DNA from: Clostridia bacterium
GTDB taxonomy: Bacteria > Bacillota > Clostridia > Oscillospirales > CAG-272
Direction: 5' to 3'
Length of the DNA stretch: 64,000 nt
NCBI GenBank assembly: GCA_017540175.1
Contig: JAFYBN010000036.1
Coordinates: 1-64,000, forward strand
Shown here: positions 38,106 through 46,805 of the stretch, piece after piece
Numbering within the stretch: the first letter of the stretch is position 1
How the letters are laid out: each line of letters opens with the position of its first letter
Made by a program: the position numbers and the translations under genes
The notes under the pieces: generated by a model
Seen by the model: only the letters and a program-made list of their open reading frames with translations
Databases searched by the model: none
Told to the model about the DNA's origin: nothing

Positions 38106-38480
38106 TTATTTGAAAAACGTGAGTTCGATATAGCTGATGGACAGCGAGACGATGAGCGGCAGGAGGATATAGATCAGTTTTTTCGCTTTTTCGCGGTTGG
38201 CGGGCAGCTTTTCGAGATATTCCCGCTTCTTTTCCTCGGACCAGCGGTCGGGAAGGTCCTCGGGCTCGTAGTCCGGCTTGTTGAACGTATAGCCGTTCAA
38301 GACGAAGAACGCGATGATGAGCCCGCCCGCGAGCAGACCGTAGGATACCGTGCCGATCTTGTAGACCCAGACCGCGCCCGTGTGCTCGCCGATCGCGATG
38401 ATGGCGCGAAGGAGCGCGTAGAACAGCACGAAATTGAGAAAGAGGATCCCGACCTTTTTGAGTATTTCCTTTTTTTTCAT
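38106..38480 (-). CDS. Small three-helix membrane protein
   Basis: The 124-aa protein has three hydrophobic helices (about residues 10-32, 44-64 and 100-122) and a charged loop between the last two (DYEPEDLPDRWSEEKKREYL). No family is recognised. The ATG at 38480 follows AGGAGG by 6-7 bp; the open frame extends to 38543 but without signals. rlmH starts 3 bp after its stop, so the two are likely co-translated. Confidence 0.75.
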   Translation of the reverse strand: MKKKEILKKVGILFLNFVLFYALLRAIIAIGEHTGAVWVYKIGTVSYGLLAGGLIIAFFVLNGYTFNKPDYEPEDLPDRWSEEKKREYLEKLPANREKAKKLIYILLPLIVSLSISYIELTFFK

Positions 38481-38600
38481 GCGCGCCTCCTCTCCGGGCG
38501 TTTTATGGGATGCGTCGGACGGGCCGAATAAGGCTTTCCGCACCGGTGCGGGTGCCGCCCGCTTCCGTTCGCGGGATAACCGCGTTTTCTTCCGCGCTCC

Positions 38601-39899
38601 TTACAGGATCTTCGACGCCCCGTCCCTGCGGACGCTGAGGATGTGGCACGCGCCTTCTCCGAAGACCGCGTTCATCTTTTTCTCGTAGGCCGCGGTGAGT
38701 TCGGCGGGGACGAACGCCTGGATCGTGCCCGCGAAGCCGCCGCCGTGCACCCGGCAGACGCCGCCGGTGCCGCGGAGGAATTCCTCGGTCAGGCAGAGCG
38801 CGAGGGACAGACCCTGCTCGGAGACGTTTTTCGTCGTATAGACGTTCTGCAGGAAGCGGAAGCTCGAGTTCCCGGACGCCGTGACGCCCGCCTTGAAGCC
38901 TTCGAGGTCTCCCGCGCGCAGCGCTTCGACCTGCGCCGCAACCCGTTCGTTTTCGGCGAAGAAGTGGTACGCTCTGAGGATCGCTCTGTCGCCCAGCTTC
39001 GCGCGCAGATCGGCCGCTTTTTCCTCCAGCAGCGCGTCGAGGGCCTCCCGCGAGGTCTCGCGCAGGACGGAGACGCCCAGCTCGCGCGCGACGGATTTCA
39101 TTTCGGCGGGAACGGAGGCGTAATCGTCGGTCAGGTCGGCGTGGTTTCCGCCCGTGTCGACGACGCAGAGGCGGTAGCCCGCCGCCGTGAGGTCGAAGCC
39201 GAGCTTTTCGATGACGGGATTCTTCGGGTCGGCGAAGTCGATCGTGATGAAGCCGCCCACCGCGCACGCCGTCTGGTCCATCAGACCGCAGGGCTTGCCG
39301 AAATAGACGTTTTCGGAGAACTGTGCCATTTTCGCGATCTCAACGTTCGAGACCTTGCCGTCGTTGTACAGGTGGTTCAGGATATTGCCCACCATGACCT
39401 CGAACGCCGCGGACGAGGAAAGCCCGGAGCCCTTGAGCACGTTCGAGGTGGTGTACGCGTCGAAGCCGCCGATCCTGTAGCCGGCGTTGAGGAACGCCTT
39501 TTCCATCCCGGCGATGATGGCGGAGGATTTGCCGTAGTCCGCCGGGTTCGGCTGCTCGACCGCGGACGGGGGAACGACGTCCTCCGGGAAGCCCGCGGAC
39601 TGAATGCGCACCGTGCCGTCCGACGTGGGCTTCACGACGGCGAGGATGTCGAGGTTCACGGACGCCGCGATGACGCGCCCGTGGTTGTGGTCGGTGTGGT
39701 TGCCGGAGATCTCGCTGCGCCCGCCGACGGAATAGAGGGAGACGTCGCCGTCGCCGTATTTCGCGAGGAAGGCGTCCGCGGCGTCCGCGTAACGGGTCCT
39801 CTGCGCGCTCACCGCCTCGGGGGAGACGGACAGCGCCTCGGTCAGAACGGCGTCGATGCCGCCGGAGAGAATGGTTTGCTTCAGTTCGCAGATCGTCAT
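38601..39899 (-). CDS. galK: Galactokinase (GHMP family)
   Basis: GalK phosphorylates galactose at C1 in the Leloir pathway. The 432-aa protein has the galactokinase signature GRSEISGNHTDHNHG (family form GRVNLIGEHTDYN), the GHMP ATP loop GSGLSSSAAFEV and the C-terminal GGGFAGTIQAF motif. The catalytic Asp occurs in GLMDQTAC. It is somewhat longer than typical bacterial GalK (about 390 aa) because of an N-terminal helix. galT and galE are not nearby. It has its own upstream promoter and would use galactose released by LacZ. Confidence 0.93.
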   Translation of the reverse strand: MTICELKQTILSGGIDAVLTEALSVSPEAVSAQRTRYADAADAFLAKYGDGDVSLYSVGGRSEISGNHTDHNHGRVIAASVNLDILAVVKPTSDGTVRIQSAGFPEDVVPPSAVEQPNPADYGKSSAIIAGMEKAFLNAGYRIGGFDAYTTSNVLKGSGLSSSAAFEVMVGNILNHLYNDGKVSNVEIAKMAQFSENVYFGKPCGLMDQTACAVGGFITIDFADPKNPVIEKLGFDLTAAGYRLCVVDTGGNHADLTDDYASVPAEMKSVARELGVSVLRETSREALDALLEEKAADLRAKLGDRAILRAYHFFAENERVAAQVEALRAGDLEGFKAGVTASGNSSFRFLQNVYTTKNVSEQGLSLALCLTEEFLRGTGGVCRVHGGGFAGTIQAFVPAELTAAYEKKMNAVFGEGACHILSVRRDGASKIL

Positions 39900-39987
39900 A
39901 ATCAGTTCCCTTTCTGTATGTCGGAATGTCGGAAATCATGTTCGGTGATCGGGGGATGGGCGCTGTGCCGCGGATGCGTTAATTTTC

Positions 39988-40015
39988 ATTATATCACAGA
40001 TTTTTTTCGTTACAA
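39988..40015 (-). promoter_or_regulatory. Minus-strand promoter for galK
   Basis: On the minus strand it reads TTGTAA (40015-40010), a 16-bp spacer and TATAAT (39993-39988), about 90 bp before the galK start. Confidence 0.7.
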
Positions 40016-40054
40016 GGAGCAGATTGTAAATAAAATTTGGGACGGCGCGCCTTC

Positions 40055-41248
40055 CTATTCCGACGTGTCGGCGGAACGGGACGCTGAACCGCCGTCCCCG
40101 GCAGGCAGGGGGGCGGAACCGTCTGGAAGCGGGGGTTCGGCATCCTCCGAAGACGGAGATTCAGAATCTTCCGCAGGCAGGGGTTCGGTGCCGCCCGCAG
40201 GCAGGGATTCGATATCCTCCGAAGGCGGAGGGGCGGTTTCCCCGTCGGATCCCTCCGCGGCGGGGAAGGGATCGCCGTTTTCATCGACCGCACCGGCGTC
40301 GGCCTCGGCGTCGGCGGCGTCCGTGCTGAGAAATTCGAGTTCTTCCGTCAGCTCCTCGTTTTGCAGGGCGCGGCGCTTTGCGGCGCGCTTCACGAAAAAG
40401 AGGAACAGAGTGAGGGCGAGCAGGACTGCGGCGGCGATCAGGGCGTAAACGGCAAGCGCTTCGCCGTCCGAGACAAACCGCTTCATGAGGGGCTGCCATA
40501 CCGGATCAAAGGTCGATTCCGGAAGCCGCAGCCGCCCGAGCAGGGCGGCCCTCTCGGAGGCAAGCAAGGCGGGGGAGAGGCGCAGGAGCAAACCGGAGCC
40601 GGCGAGGGCGAAGGCCGATATGGTCAGGGCGGGCAGCAGGCGCAGGCGTCGGGACACGAGGATCAAGAGGATCAGCATGAGCGCGGCGGCGCAGGCGAAG
40701 ACGAAGGCGCCCGGCTCGATCAGGGGGCGGACGGGGTCGAGAGCCTCGAGGCGTTCCCCGAGCTGCGACGGCTCGAGAAGCCGGTCGAACGCGGCGGCAA
40801 TCAAGGCGACGGGATCGACAAAATAGCCGAGCACCTGCGCCACGAGCGGATCGAGGCGTTCGAAGACACGCTCTGCCATCGCGTCGGCATCGATCCGGGG
40901 CTCCGGTCCGTAATCGAGGAGCCAGCTCCGCAGCTCGAGCAGATGGTCCTCCACCAGCGCGTCGGCGCCCAGCTCGCGCATCAGCTCCTCGAAGCGGTCG
41001 TCCTTGAGATCGACCCCGGCGCTTTTTAAGACCCGGTTGAAAAACCCCGGCAAGGTCTCAAATCCGCCGAACCCGTCCGGGATCCGGACTTCCGAGTACC
41101 GCGCACCCCGGGCGGCTTCGGAGACAAACTCCTCGGTATAGGTGCGGCGCACGCTCCGGATGCCTGCCGCGCACGCGCCCGTTATGACAAGAAGGACGGC
41201 GAGCGCCAGGGTCAGAAGCGCGGACAGGAGCTTCCATGCAGTTTTCAT
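40055..41248 (-). CDS. Membrane protein with acidic repeat tail
   Basis: The 397-aa protein has an N-terminal membrane helix (about 6-28), an extracytoplasmic domain of about 150 residues, three more helices (about 190-210, 214-232 and 268-290) and a long acidic cytoplasmic tail rich in Glu, Pro and Ser. The tail repeats units like LPAGGTEPLPAEDSESPSSE. I do not recognise a family. The start at 41248 has GGAGG upstream and a sigma-A promoter at 41304-41332. It is divergent from the solute-binding lipoprotein gene. Confidence 0.75.
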   Translation of the reverse strand: MKTAWKLLSALLTLALAVLLVITGACAAGIRSVRRTYTEEFVSEAARGARYSEVRIPDGFGGFETLPGFFNRVLKSAGVDLKDDRFEELMRELGADALVEDHLLELRSWLLDYGPEPRIDADAMAERVFERLDPLVAQVLGYFVDPVALIAAAFDRLLEPSQLGERLEALDPVRPLIEPGAFVFACAAALMLILLILVSRRLRLLPALTISAFALAGSGLLLRLSPALLASERAALLGRLRLPESTFDPVWQPLMKRFVSDGEALAVYALIAAAVLLALTLFLFFVKRAAKRRALQNEELTEELEFLSTDAADAEADAGAVDENGDPFPAAEGSDGETAPPPSEDIESLPAGGTEPLPAEDSESPSSEDAEPPLPDGSAPLPAGDGGSASRSADTSE

Positions 41249-41303
41249 ACCGCCTCCGTGGTTTCGAGATGTTTCGGCAGGATCCGCTTTTATTCCATCT
41301 TCA

Positions 41304-41332
41304 ATTATAACAAAAAAAGCGCACAATGTCAA
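41304..41332 (-). promoter_or_regulatory. Minus-strand promoter for the acidic-tail membrane protein
   Basis: On the minus strand it reads a perfect TTGACA (41332-41327), a 17-bp spacer and a perfect TATAAT (41309-41304). Confidence 0.9.
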
Positions 41333-41362
41333 TGCCGGTTTCGCCCGGCTGAGATTTCTCCG

Positions 41363-41391
41363 TTGACAGTTTTTTCCGTTTGTGCTATAAT
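41363..41391 (+). promoter_or_regulatory. Promoter for the solute-binding lipoprotein
   Basis: A perfect TTGACA (41363-41368), a 17-bp spacer and a perfect TATAAT (41386-41391) are present. The -35 box is only 30 bp from that of the divergent minus-strand promoter, so a regulator bound between them could control both. Confidence 0.92.
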
Positions 41392-41456
41392 CGGGGTATG
41401 ACGGAGGCCGCAGCGGCCTGCCGATCTTCAAAAAATCAACATCGGAGGAAATCATT

Positions 41457-43013
41457 ATGAAGAAGACTCTCTCTATCCTCCTTGCGCTTCTCTTCACCCT
41501 CACCGCGGTCCTCACGGGGTGTTCCGAGAAGCAGGGCGAAACGACTGACGCCGCCGCTCCGACTGGGAGCGCCGAAGCCGCGGTCAGCCCCGGCGAAGAG
41601 GCGGAAGATGAAACCGAGTTCGTCGATCCCTTCGCAGGCACCGATCTCGGCGGGCGCGATTTCCGCGTCTACACCTCGGTCGACACGTCCGACGCGACCA
41701 ACGGCGACGCCTTCATCCGCGGCTCGGGCGAAATCAACGGCGAGGCGGTGAACGACGCCGTCTTCGAGCGCAACGCCTACGTGTCCCAACTTCTGAACGT
41801 CAATCTCGCGTTTGAGGAGGCGAACTACTCCTACGGCAACGCCGAGTCGAGCATCAAGAAACTCGTGCAGGCGGGCGACGACCAGTGGGACGTCATGGCA
41901 AACGATATCCGCTCCCTCGCGAACCTCTCCCGCGACGGCTACATCCGCAACGTGTACAACTCTACGATCTTCGATCTCACAAAGACCTATTGGTACGCGG
42001 ACGCCATGCGCGACTGCCAGTTCCTCGAGGGCGGCATGTACCTGCTCATCGGCGACTACTTCACCGACGCGCTCCAATCCACGCACGCGCTCTTTGCGAA
42101 CGAATCCATGCTGAACAACTACTACGGCGATACCGAATACATCAACGCGATGGTCTTCGACGGCAAATGGACCTTCGACAACATGATCAAAATCGTGGAC
42201 GAATGCAAGCGCGATCTCAACGGCGACGGCAAGATGACGGACGGCGACCAGTTCGGCTTTATGTGCCTCGGCATGTGGGGCTCGATGGTCCCCTTCGTCA
42301 TCGGCACGGACATCCAGTTCATCGAGCGCACCGACGGCGGCATCGAATTCTGCTTCAACAACGAGCGCTCCGTGACCATCCTTGAAAAGCTGAACGAGCT
42401 CTTCTATCAGGGCGGGGAGGGCACGCAAAACTCCGGCACGCAGACCGCTCCGTCGGCCACGAGCGACGCGGGCGGACTGAGGACGCACTTCGCAAACGGC
42501 GAAGCCCTGATCATGGGCTATAACCGCCTCGGCGACCTCGCCAATATGCGCGACATCGAGTTCGGCGTGGGCATCATCCCCTATCCGAAGCTCGACGAGG
42601 CCCAGGCGGATTACGTCTCCTCCATGCACGACGTGAGCGAGGTCGGCGCGATCCCCGGGACCCTGCCCGATACGAGCGTTGAGTTCTGCCACACCGTGCT
42701 CGAGGTGCTCGCCCGCGAGACCGGCCGCACGGTCATTCCGAAGTATTACGAAGAGGGCCTCAAGGTCAAGTACTCCGACGGGCAGGACGACGCGAAGATG
42801 ATCGACCTCATCCACGACGCGATCACCGGCCCGTTCCCGGTCGCGTATGACTCCATGCTTTCGAATTTCATGCTCCAGAGCACCTTCTCGTCCCAGCTCC
42901 AGAGCCACAGCAACGATTTCGCCTCCGCATACAAGAAGATGGAAAAGGCGGCGAAGAAGATGCTTGATAAGGTCTCGACCTCGTTCGCGAACAACCTTGC
43001 GAACGGGAACTGA
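41457..43013 (+). CDS. Extracellular solute-binding lipoprotein (sugar ABC type)
   Basis: The 518-aa protein has a lipoprotein signal with lipobox LTGC (C22), then an acidic linker. The large two-domain region resembles family 1 solute-binding proteins (LNVNLAFEEANY, DQWDVMANDIRSLANL, LYQGGEG-like blocks). It should capture an oligosaccharide and deliver it to an ABC permease, but no permease or ATPase gene is adjacent in this window. It has a strong promoter and GGAGG site. The neighbouring pseudouridine synthase and beta-helix genes do not complete a transporter. Confidence 0.82.
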   Translation: MKKTLSILLALLFTLTAVLTGCSEKQGETTDAAAPTGSAEAAVSPGEEAEDETEFVDPFAGTDLGGRDFRVYTSVDTSDATNGDAFIRGSGEINGEAVNDAVFERNAYVSQLLNVNLAFEEANYSYGNAESSIKKLVQAGDDQWDVMANDIRSLANLSRDGYIRNVYNSTIFDLTKTYWYADAMRDCQFLEGGMYLLIGDYFTDALQSTHALFANESMLNNYYGDTEYINAMVFDGKWTFDNMIKIVDECKRDLNGDGKMTDGDQFGFMCLGMWGSMVPFVIGTDIQFIERTDGGIEFCFNNERSVTILEKLNELFYQGGEGTQNSGTQTAPSATSDAGGLRTHFANGEALIMGYNRLGDLANMRDIEFGVGIIPYPKLDEAQADYVSSMHDVSEVGAIPGTLPDTSVEFCHTVLEVLARETGRTVIPKYYEEGLKVKYSDGQDDAKMIDLIHDAITGPFPVAYDSMLSNFMLQSTFSSQLQSHSNDFASAYKKMEKAAKKMLDKVSTSFANNLANGN

Positions 43014-43153
43014 ATTGTGATTTCCGACTGCCGCGCACGCGCTCCCTCACAGGGCTCCGCGCGGCAGTCCTTTGTTTTCACACATCACACGCGATACGCG
43101 GCACGCGGCGTACGGCAAAACGGCGCCGCGAGAGAATGACACGGGAGGCGGAT

Positions 43154-43873
43154 ATGCTCGAAATCATCGCGCGCGAAGAAGAATGGATCGTCGCCGTCAA
43201 GCCCTTCGGCGTCCTGTCCGAGGACAGAGCGGAAGGGGGAGCGGGGGAGGCGGGCATGCCCGCGCTCATCCGGGAAGCTCTCCCTGAGGCGGAGCCGGGA
43301 CAGCCGTCTCCGGAGGTCCGGCCCGTGCACCGGCTCGACCGCACCACGGAGGGTCTGATGGTGTACGCGCTCACGAAGCGCGCCGCCGCGGAGCTTTCCC
43401 GTGCCGTCGCGGACGGAGAATTTCACAAAACCTACCGCGCGTACCTGACCGCCGATCCGGCGCTGCCCCCCTCCGGGGAGATGCGCGACCGGCTCTTCTT
43501 CGACCGGAGGCGGGACAAGGCGTTCATCGTTTCCGCGGATAAAGCCCGTCCGGGCGCGAAGGAGGCGATTCTGCGCTACACCCTCGGCGAGCCATTTTTG
43601 TGGCGCGGCCAGACGGTTACCCCCGCCGACATCGAGCTTGTCACGGGCCGCACCCACCAGATCCGCGCTCAGTTCGGCGCGCGAAAATCCCCCATCCTCG
43701 GAGACGGCAAGTACGGCAGCCGCGTGAATTACAAGGCCCCGTCCCTCTTCTGCACGGCGATCTCCTTTCCGTGGAAGGGCCGGACGAGGTCGTTCAGCCG
43801 GCCGGCGGCCGGTCCGCCGGCGGCCGGTCCGCCGGCGGATGGCACACCGGGGACCGGCCCGGCGGGGGACTGA
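43154..43873 (+). CDS. RluA-family pseudouridine synthase
   Basis: The 239-aa protein has the RluA motif I/II region VHRLDRTTEGLMVYA with the catalytic Asp in HRLDR, plus GRTHQIRAQF and GDGKYGS blocks. It converts uridine to pseudouridine in rRNA or tRNA; the target cannot be read. The ATG at 43154, 6 bp after GGGAGG, is preferred to the one at 43136. No S4 domain is present. The C-terminus ends in a Pro/Ala/Gly repeat tail (AAGPPAAGPPADG) encoded by a 15-bp tandem repeat. Confidence 0.88.
   Translation: MLEIIAREEEWIVAVKPFGVLSEDRAEGGAGEAGMPALIREALPEAEPGQPSPEVRPVHRLDRTTEGLMVYALTKRAAAELSRAVADGEFHKTYRAYLTADPALPPSGEMRDRLFFDRRRDKAFIVSADKARPGAKEAILRYTLGEPFLWRGQTVTPADIELVTGRTHQIRAQFGARKSPILGDGKYGSRVNYKAPSLFCTAISFPWKGRTRSFSRPAAGPPAAGPPADGTPGTGPAGD
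43797..43837 (+). repeat. 15-bp tandem repeat in the pseudouridine synthase tail
   Basis: The unit CCGGCGGCCGGTCCG occurs twice with a partial third copy, encoding the AAGPP-type tail of the protein. It is in frame. Confidence 0.7.
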
Positions 43874-43954
43874 AGCTGAGAAAACTCATAAAAAAGAACG
43901 CCCGCGGCACGGCGCGCGGCGGGCGAAACAAACGAAAACCGGGAGGACTCTTTT

Positions 43955-45025
43955 ATGTCGAATCTTTTCAACATTCTTGATTTCGGCGCGGCCGCGGATG
44001 GGGAAACCGATTCCACGGCGGCGATCCAGCGAGCGCTCGACGCCGCGGGCGAATGCATGGGCGAGGTGATCGTCCCGCCCGGGGTCTATCTGACCGGGCG
44101 GCTGACCATGCGCCCGCAGACGAAGCTCTCGGGCTCGTCCTCGTGGCTGTTCAACGGCTACGGCGGCTCGATTTTCCGCCTCAACACGGACGAGACGGAC
44201 TGCATGATCGATATCACCGGCGCGTTCGGCGTTCAGATCTCCGGCATGAATCTGGACGGGGGTCGGCGCGGAGAGGGGATCCACGGGGTGAAGCTGTACT
44301 GGCCCGTGTACAACGGCGGCGGAAAGGAGGACACCCCGACGATCGACGACTGCCGGATCGGGCATTTCACCGGGGACGGCGTACACCTCGAGCACATCTG
44401 GTGCTTTTCCGTACGGCACAGCATGCTCTGCTTCAACGCGCGGGCGGGGCTGTACATCGACGGATGGGACGGGTTCATCCTCGACAACTGGTTCTCCGGC
44501 AACGGCGGGGGCGGCATCCTCGGCGGGCCGCTCGCGTGCTCCGTCACGGCGACGGGGAACCGTGTCGAATGGAACCGGGTCGGCGGGTTCGTGATCCCGT
44601 GCGGCAATACCATGAACATCACCGGGAATTATTTCGACCGCAGCGGCGGGCCGGCGCTGAAGCTCGGCGCGCCCGGGGGCGGGATGGAATCGGTGACGGT
44701 CACGGGGAATCTCATCAACCGCAGCGGCAAGCCCGGGCCGGGACTGGAAACCGAGGAGGAGAATTCCCACGTCCTGATGGAGAAATGCGTCAACGTGACC
44801 TTCACGGGCAACACCCTGCGGCGCGGACGGGACGACAACGGGGGCGGCGTGTGGAGCCCGGACATCTCCCTCGTGATCCGGGACTGCGACTACTGCATCT
44901 TCGCGAACAACGCGATGCACCACGGCTCCATGAAGGAGACCGTGCGCTGGGACGGAAAAGGAAACTGCCGGTTTGAGGGGAATCTCGGGGAGCCCGTGGG
45001 AGAAGAGCCGCCCGAGGCGCCGTGA
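43955..45025 (+). CDS. Right-handed parallel beta-helix protein (pectate lyase/GH28-like fold)
   Basis: The 356-aa protein opens with NILDFGAAADGETDSTAAIQ, the typical start of pectate-lyase-superfamily beta-helix proteins. It continues with short repeating strands (VTATGNRVEWN, MNITGNYFDRSG, VTVTGNLINRSG, VTFTGNTLRRG) that form helix coils. It has no signal peptide. Members act as polysaccharide lyases, glycosidases or binding proteins. No confident GH28 catalytic motif is visible, so the activity is unknown. Confidence 0.82.
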   Translation: MSNLFNILDFGAAADGETDSTAAIQRALDAAGECMGEVIVPPGVYLTGRLTMRPQTKLSGSSSWLFNGYGGSIFRLNTDETDCMIDITGAFGVQISGMNLDGGRRGEGIHGVKLYWPVYNGGGKEDTPTIDDCRIGHFTGDGVHLEHIWCFSVRHSMLCFNARAGLYIDGWDGFILDNWFSGNGGGGILGGPLACSVTATGNRVEWNRVGGFVIPCGNTMNITGNYFDRSGGPALKLGAPGGGMESVTVTGNLINRSGKPGPGLETEEENSHVLMEKCVNVTFTGNTLRRGRDDNGGGVWSPDISLVIRDCDYCIFANNAMHHGSMKETVRWDGKGNCRFEGNLGEPVGEEPPEAP

Positions 45026-45135
45026 ATTCTCGCCGACGGGCGGGGAAAGGGAAACGGTACGAACGCCGACGTCCCGCATTATCTTTGAGCGCCGGTGAAA
45101 AATCTTCTTCTCAACATCCCCTCGCTTACGCAGAA

Positions 45136-45176
45136 AAACGGGCCGATGTGCCGCTTCGGGCTCATCGGTCCGTTTT
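45136..45176. terminator. Bidirectional hairpin terminator
   Basis: The arms AAAACGGGCCGATG and CATCGGTCCGTTTT pair with one bulge around a GCCGCTTCGGGCT loop. It lies between convergent genes ending at 45025 (plus) and 45176 (minus), with A- and T-runs at the ends. Confidence 0.78.
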
Positions 45177-45451
45177 CAGTCTTTCAGTCCTTCCTCGTAC
45201 AGCTCGTTGATTTTCGCCTGCGCCTCCTCGGCGCGGTGCTTCGCCGTGAAGCGGTCCCGCTCCTCGATGATCGCGAGCATCTCGTCGGCGAATTCCTCCG
45301 GCGGGACCAGCCCGGCGCGGCTCACGTAGAGGAGCATGCGGCGGGCGAGGTATTCGGTGTTCATTTCGCGGGCGACCCCGAGGGCGAACTCGGCGGGATA
45401 ACCCTCGCGCACCATCAGGCGGTACAGGGACAGGGACACGTCGGTTTCCAT
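45176..45451 (-). CDS. Small helical protein, unknown
   Basis: The 91-aa acidic protein is predicted to be mostly helical (LYRLMVREGYPAEFALGVAR, EEFADEMLAIIEERDRF, then a coiled-coil-like C-terminus). It has no signal peptide or membrane helix and no recognised family. The ATG at 45451 follows a G-rich site (AGGGGGGC). It ends inside the right arm of the terminator at 45136-45176. A regulatory or toxin-antitoxin-type role cannot be argued from sequence. Confidence 0.65.
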   Translation of the reverse strand: METDVSLSLYRLMVREGYPAEFALGVAREMNTEYLARRMLLYVSRAGLVPPEEFADEMLAIIEERDRFTAKHRAEEAQAKINELYEEGLKD

Positions 45452-45470
45452 CTTTGCCGCCCCCCTTAAA

Positions 45471-45556
45471 AAGTAATAGGTAAGAGTGAATAGTGAAGAG
45501 GTACGCCCGCCGGGGGCGATCGCAGGTAAGAGGTAAGAGTGAATAGTGAATAGGGC
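45471..45556. repeat. AGTGAATAGTGAA-type short repeat, two copies
   Basis: The sequence GGTAAGAGTGAATAGTGAA occurs twice (about 45479-45497 and 45531-45549) between the stop of the DUF1295 gene and the small helical protein. A related block is at 61496-61528. Such AATAGTGAA strings occur in many bacterial intergenic regions. Confidence 0.75.
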
Positions 45557-46555
45557 TTACGCACGGGTCTTTTCGGGCTCTTCGGCGGGGGTCGGCTCGG
45601 CGCGCAGCTCCGGGTCGAAGCGTCTCAGCGGCAGGTATTTGAAGACCTGCCGGATGTAGTCCGCGTACCGGGGATACTTTTTTGAGGAGATCTTTTCCGC
45701 GAGCGTCGAGCTTCCCATGAACAGGAGAACGAGAAGCAGCGGTCCGATCATCGTCCAGTGGAAGACGCCGCGTGTCACGCCGGCGCCGACCGCCGTGAAA
45801 TACAGACTGAGCCAGACGCCCTGCTCGCCGAGGTAATTCGGATGCCGCATCACGCCCCACGGACCGATGGTGTCAAAGCCGAGATCATACGGCGCGGGCA
45901 GATTTTCGAGGGAGCCTTTTTCCGTGAGCAGCGCCTTTTTGGTCCGATGGAACTTCCACTGCACCTCGTCCGACACGGTCTCGAGGACGAGGAAGAAGAC
46001 GGCGAAGGCGGCGGCGAGCAGATCCCACATCCCGAGCGGCGCGGCGGATTCCATCCCGGCGAGCGCGGGCAGGCAGATCGCGAGGACGAGAAGATTCTGA
46101 TACGCGGAGATGAAGAAGAGGTTGAACGCCGTCCACGCGAGCCGATGCCGGAAGAAACGCGCGCCGTGCACGATCGACCAGCGGTAATCCTCCTCGCCCG
46201 ACCAGAATTTCAGGCTGTACGCGCCCTTGCGCGCGAAATTGACCGTCAGCCGGATCCCCCACGCGGTCACGATGAGCGCGAAGAGGACGGGGCGGAGCCG
46301 CATTCCGCCGCGCGCGGCGACGATCCACGTATACGCGATCGGAAGCAGGCTCCAGAGCTTGTCCATCTGGGAGAAGTTCTGTGCGAGCTCTCCCACGATG
46401 AAGCAGTAAGCGATGCTCGCGACGCAAACGATCAAAAGGACGTTCAGCGTCTGGAGCTGATTCGCGGTCATGGCGAAATCGGCGGTGAAGAGACACGCGG
46501 CGACAAGGGTCAGAACGATGAGGGCGCATAAAACGGTTGCGGCGATGTTTTTCAT
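45557..46555 (-). CDS. DUF1295 family membrane protein (steroid 5-alpha-reductase-like)
   Basis: The 332-aa protein has about eight hydrophobic helices and the DUF1295/isoprenylcysteine methyltransferase-like C-terminal motif GVMRHPNYLGEQGVW followed by a conserved Y-x-x-Y region (KKYPRYADYIRQV). Members are assigned to the steroid 5-alpha-reductase-like fold. Bacterial functions are mostly unknown and probably involve lipid or quinone-like substrates. It is alone between repeats and has its own promoter at 46619-46647. Confidence 0.85.
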   Translation of the reverse strand: MKNIAATVLCALIVLTLVAACLFTADFAMTANQLQTLNVLLIVCVASIAYCFIVGELAQNFSQMDKLWSLLPIAYTWIVAARGGMRLRPVLFALIVTAWGIRLTVNFARKGAYSLKFWSGEEDYRWSIVHGARFFRHRLAWTAFNLFFISAYQNLLVLAICLPALAGMESAAPLGMWDLLAAAFAVFFLVLETVSDEVQWKFHRTKKALLTEKGSLENLPAPYDLGFDTIGPWGVMRHPNYLGEQGVWLSLYFTAVGAGVTRGVFHWTMIGPLLLVLLFMGSSTLAEKISSKKYPRYADYIRQVFKYLPLRRFDPELRAEPTPAEEPEKTRA

Positions 46556-46618
46556 ATGCTTTCTCCGATCGACGTGTTTGAGCGGCAGAAAACGCCGCCC
46601 GGCGCAAAAACCGACCTT

Positions 46619-46647
46619 ATTATACTTTGTTTTTTCCGTTTTTTCAA
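46619..46647 (-). promoter_or_regulatory. Minus-strand promoter for the DUF1295 gene
   Basis: On the minus strand it reads TTGAAA (46647-46642), a 17-bp A-rich spacer and TATAAT (46624-46619). Confidence 0.8.
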
Positions 46648-46702
46648 GAGGTTTTCGGCATAAAAGAAAATGGGATCGGGGTGGATTCGACGCGCCTCCC
46701 GA

Positions 46703-46731
46703 TTGACGCGCCCCGTTTTCCGTGTTATAAT
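46703..46731 (+). promoter_or_regulatory. Promoter for the second GH51 gene
   Basis: TTGACG (46703-46708), a 17-bp spacer and TATAAT (46726-46731) lie 75 bp upstream of the start codon at 46806. Confidence 0.85.
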
Positions 46732-46805
46732 AAAGAGCAAACGCAGGACCCGGCGGCGGACCGATCCCGGAAAGCCCTTTTGCCGGGCATCAAGGAGGCA
46801 AACCG

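Noticed and set aside
43893-43930. Terminator between the pseudouridine synthase and beta-helix genes
   Set aside because: A CGCCCGC/GCGGGCG dyad exists but has no T-run and could be chance in GC-rich sequence, so it was not listed as a terminator.
45162-45860. A 232-codon minus-strand frame overlapping two genes
   Set aside because: It crosses the DUF1295 gene end, the short repeats and the small helical protein in another frame, and its translation is Arg/Pro-rich noise.
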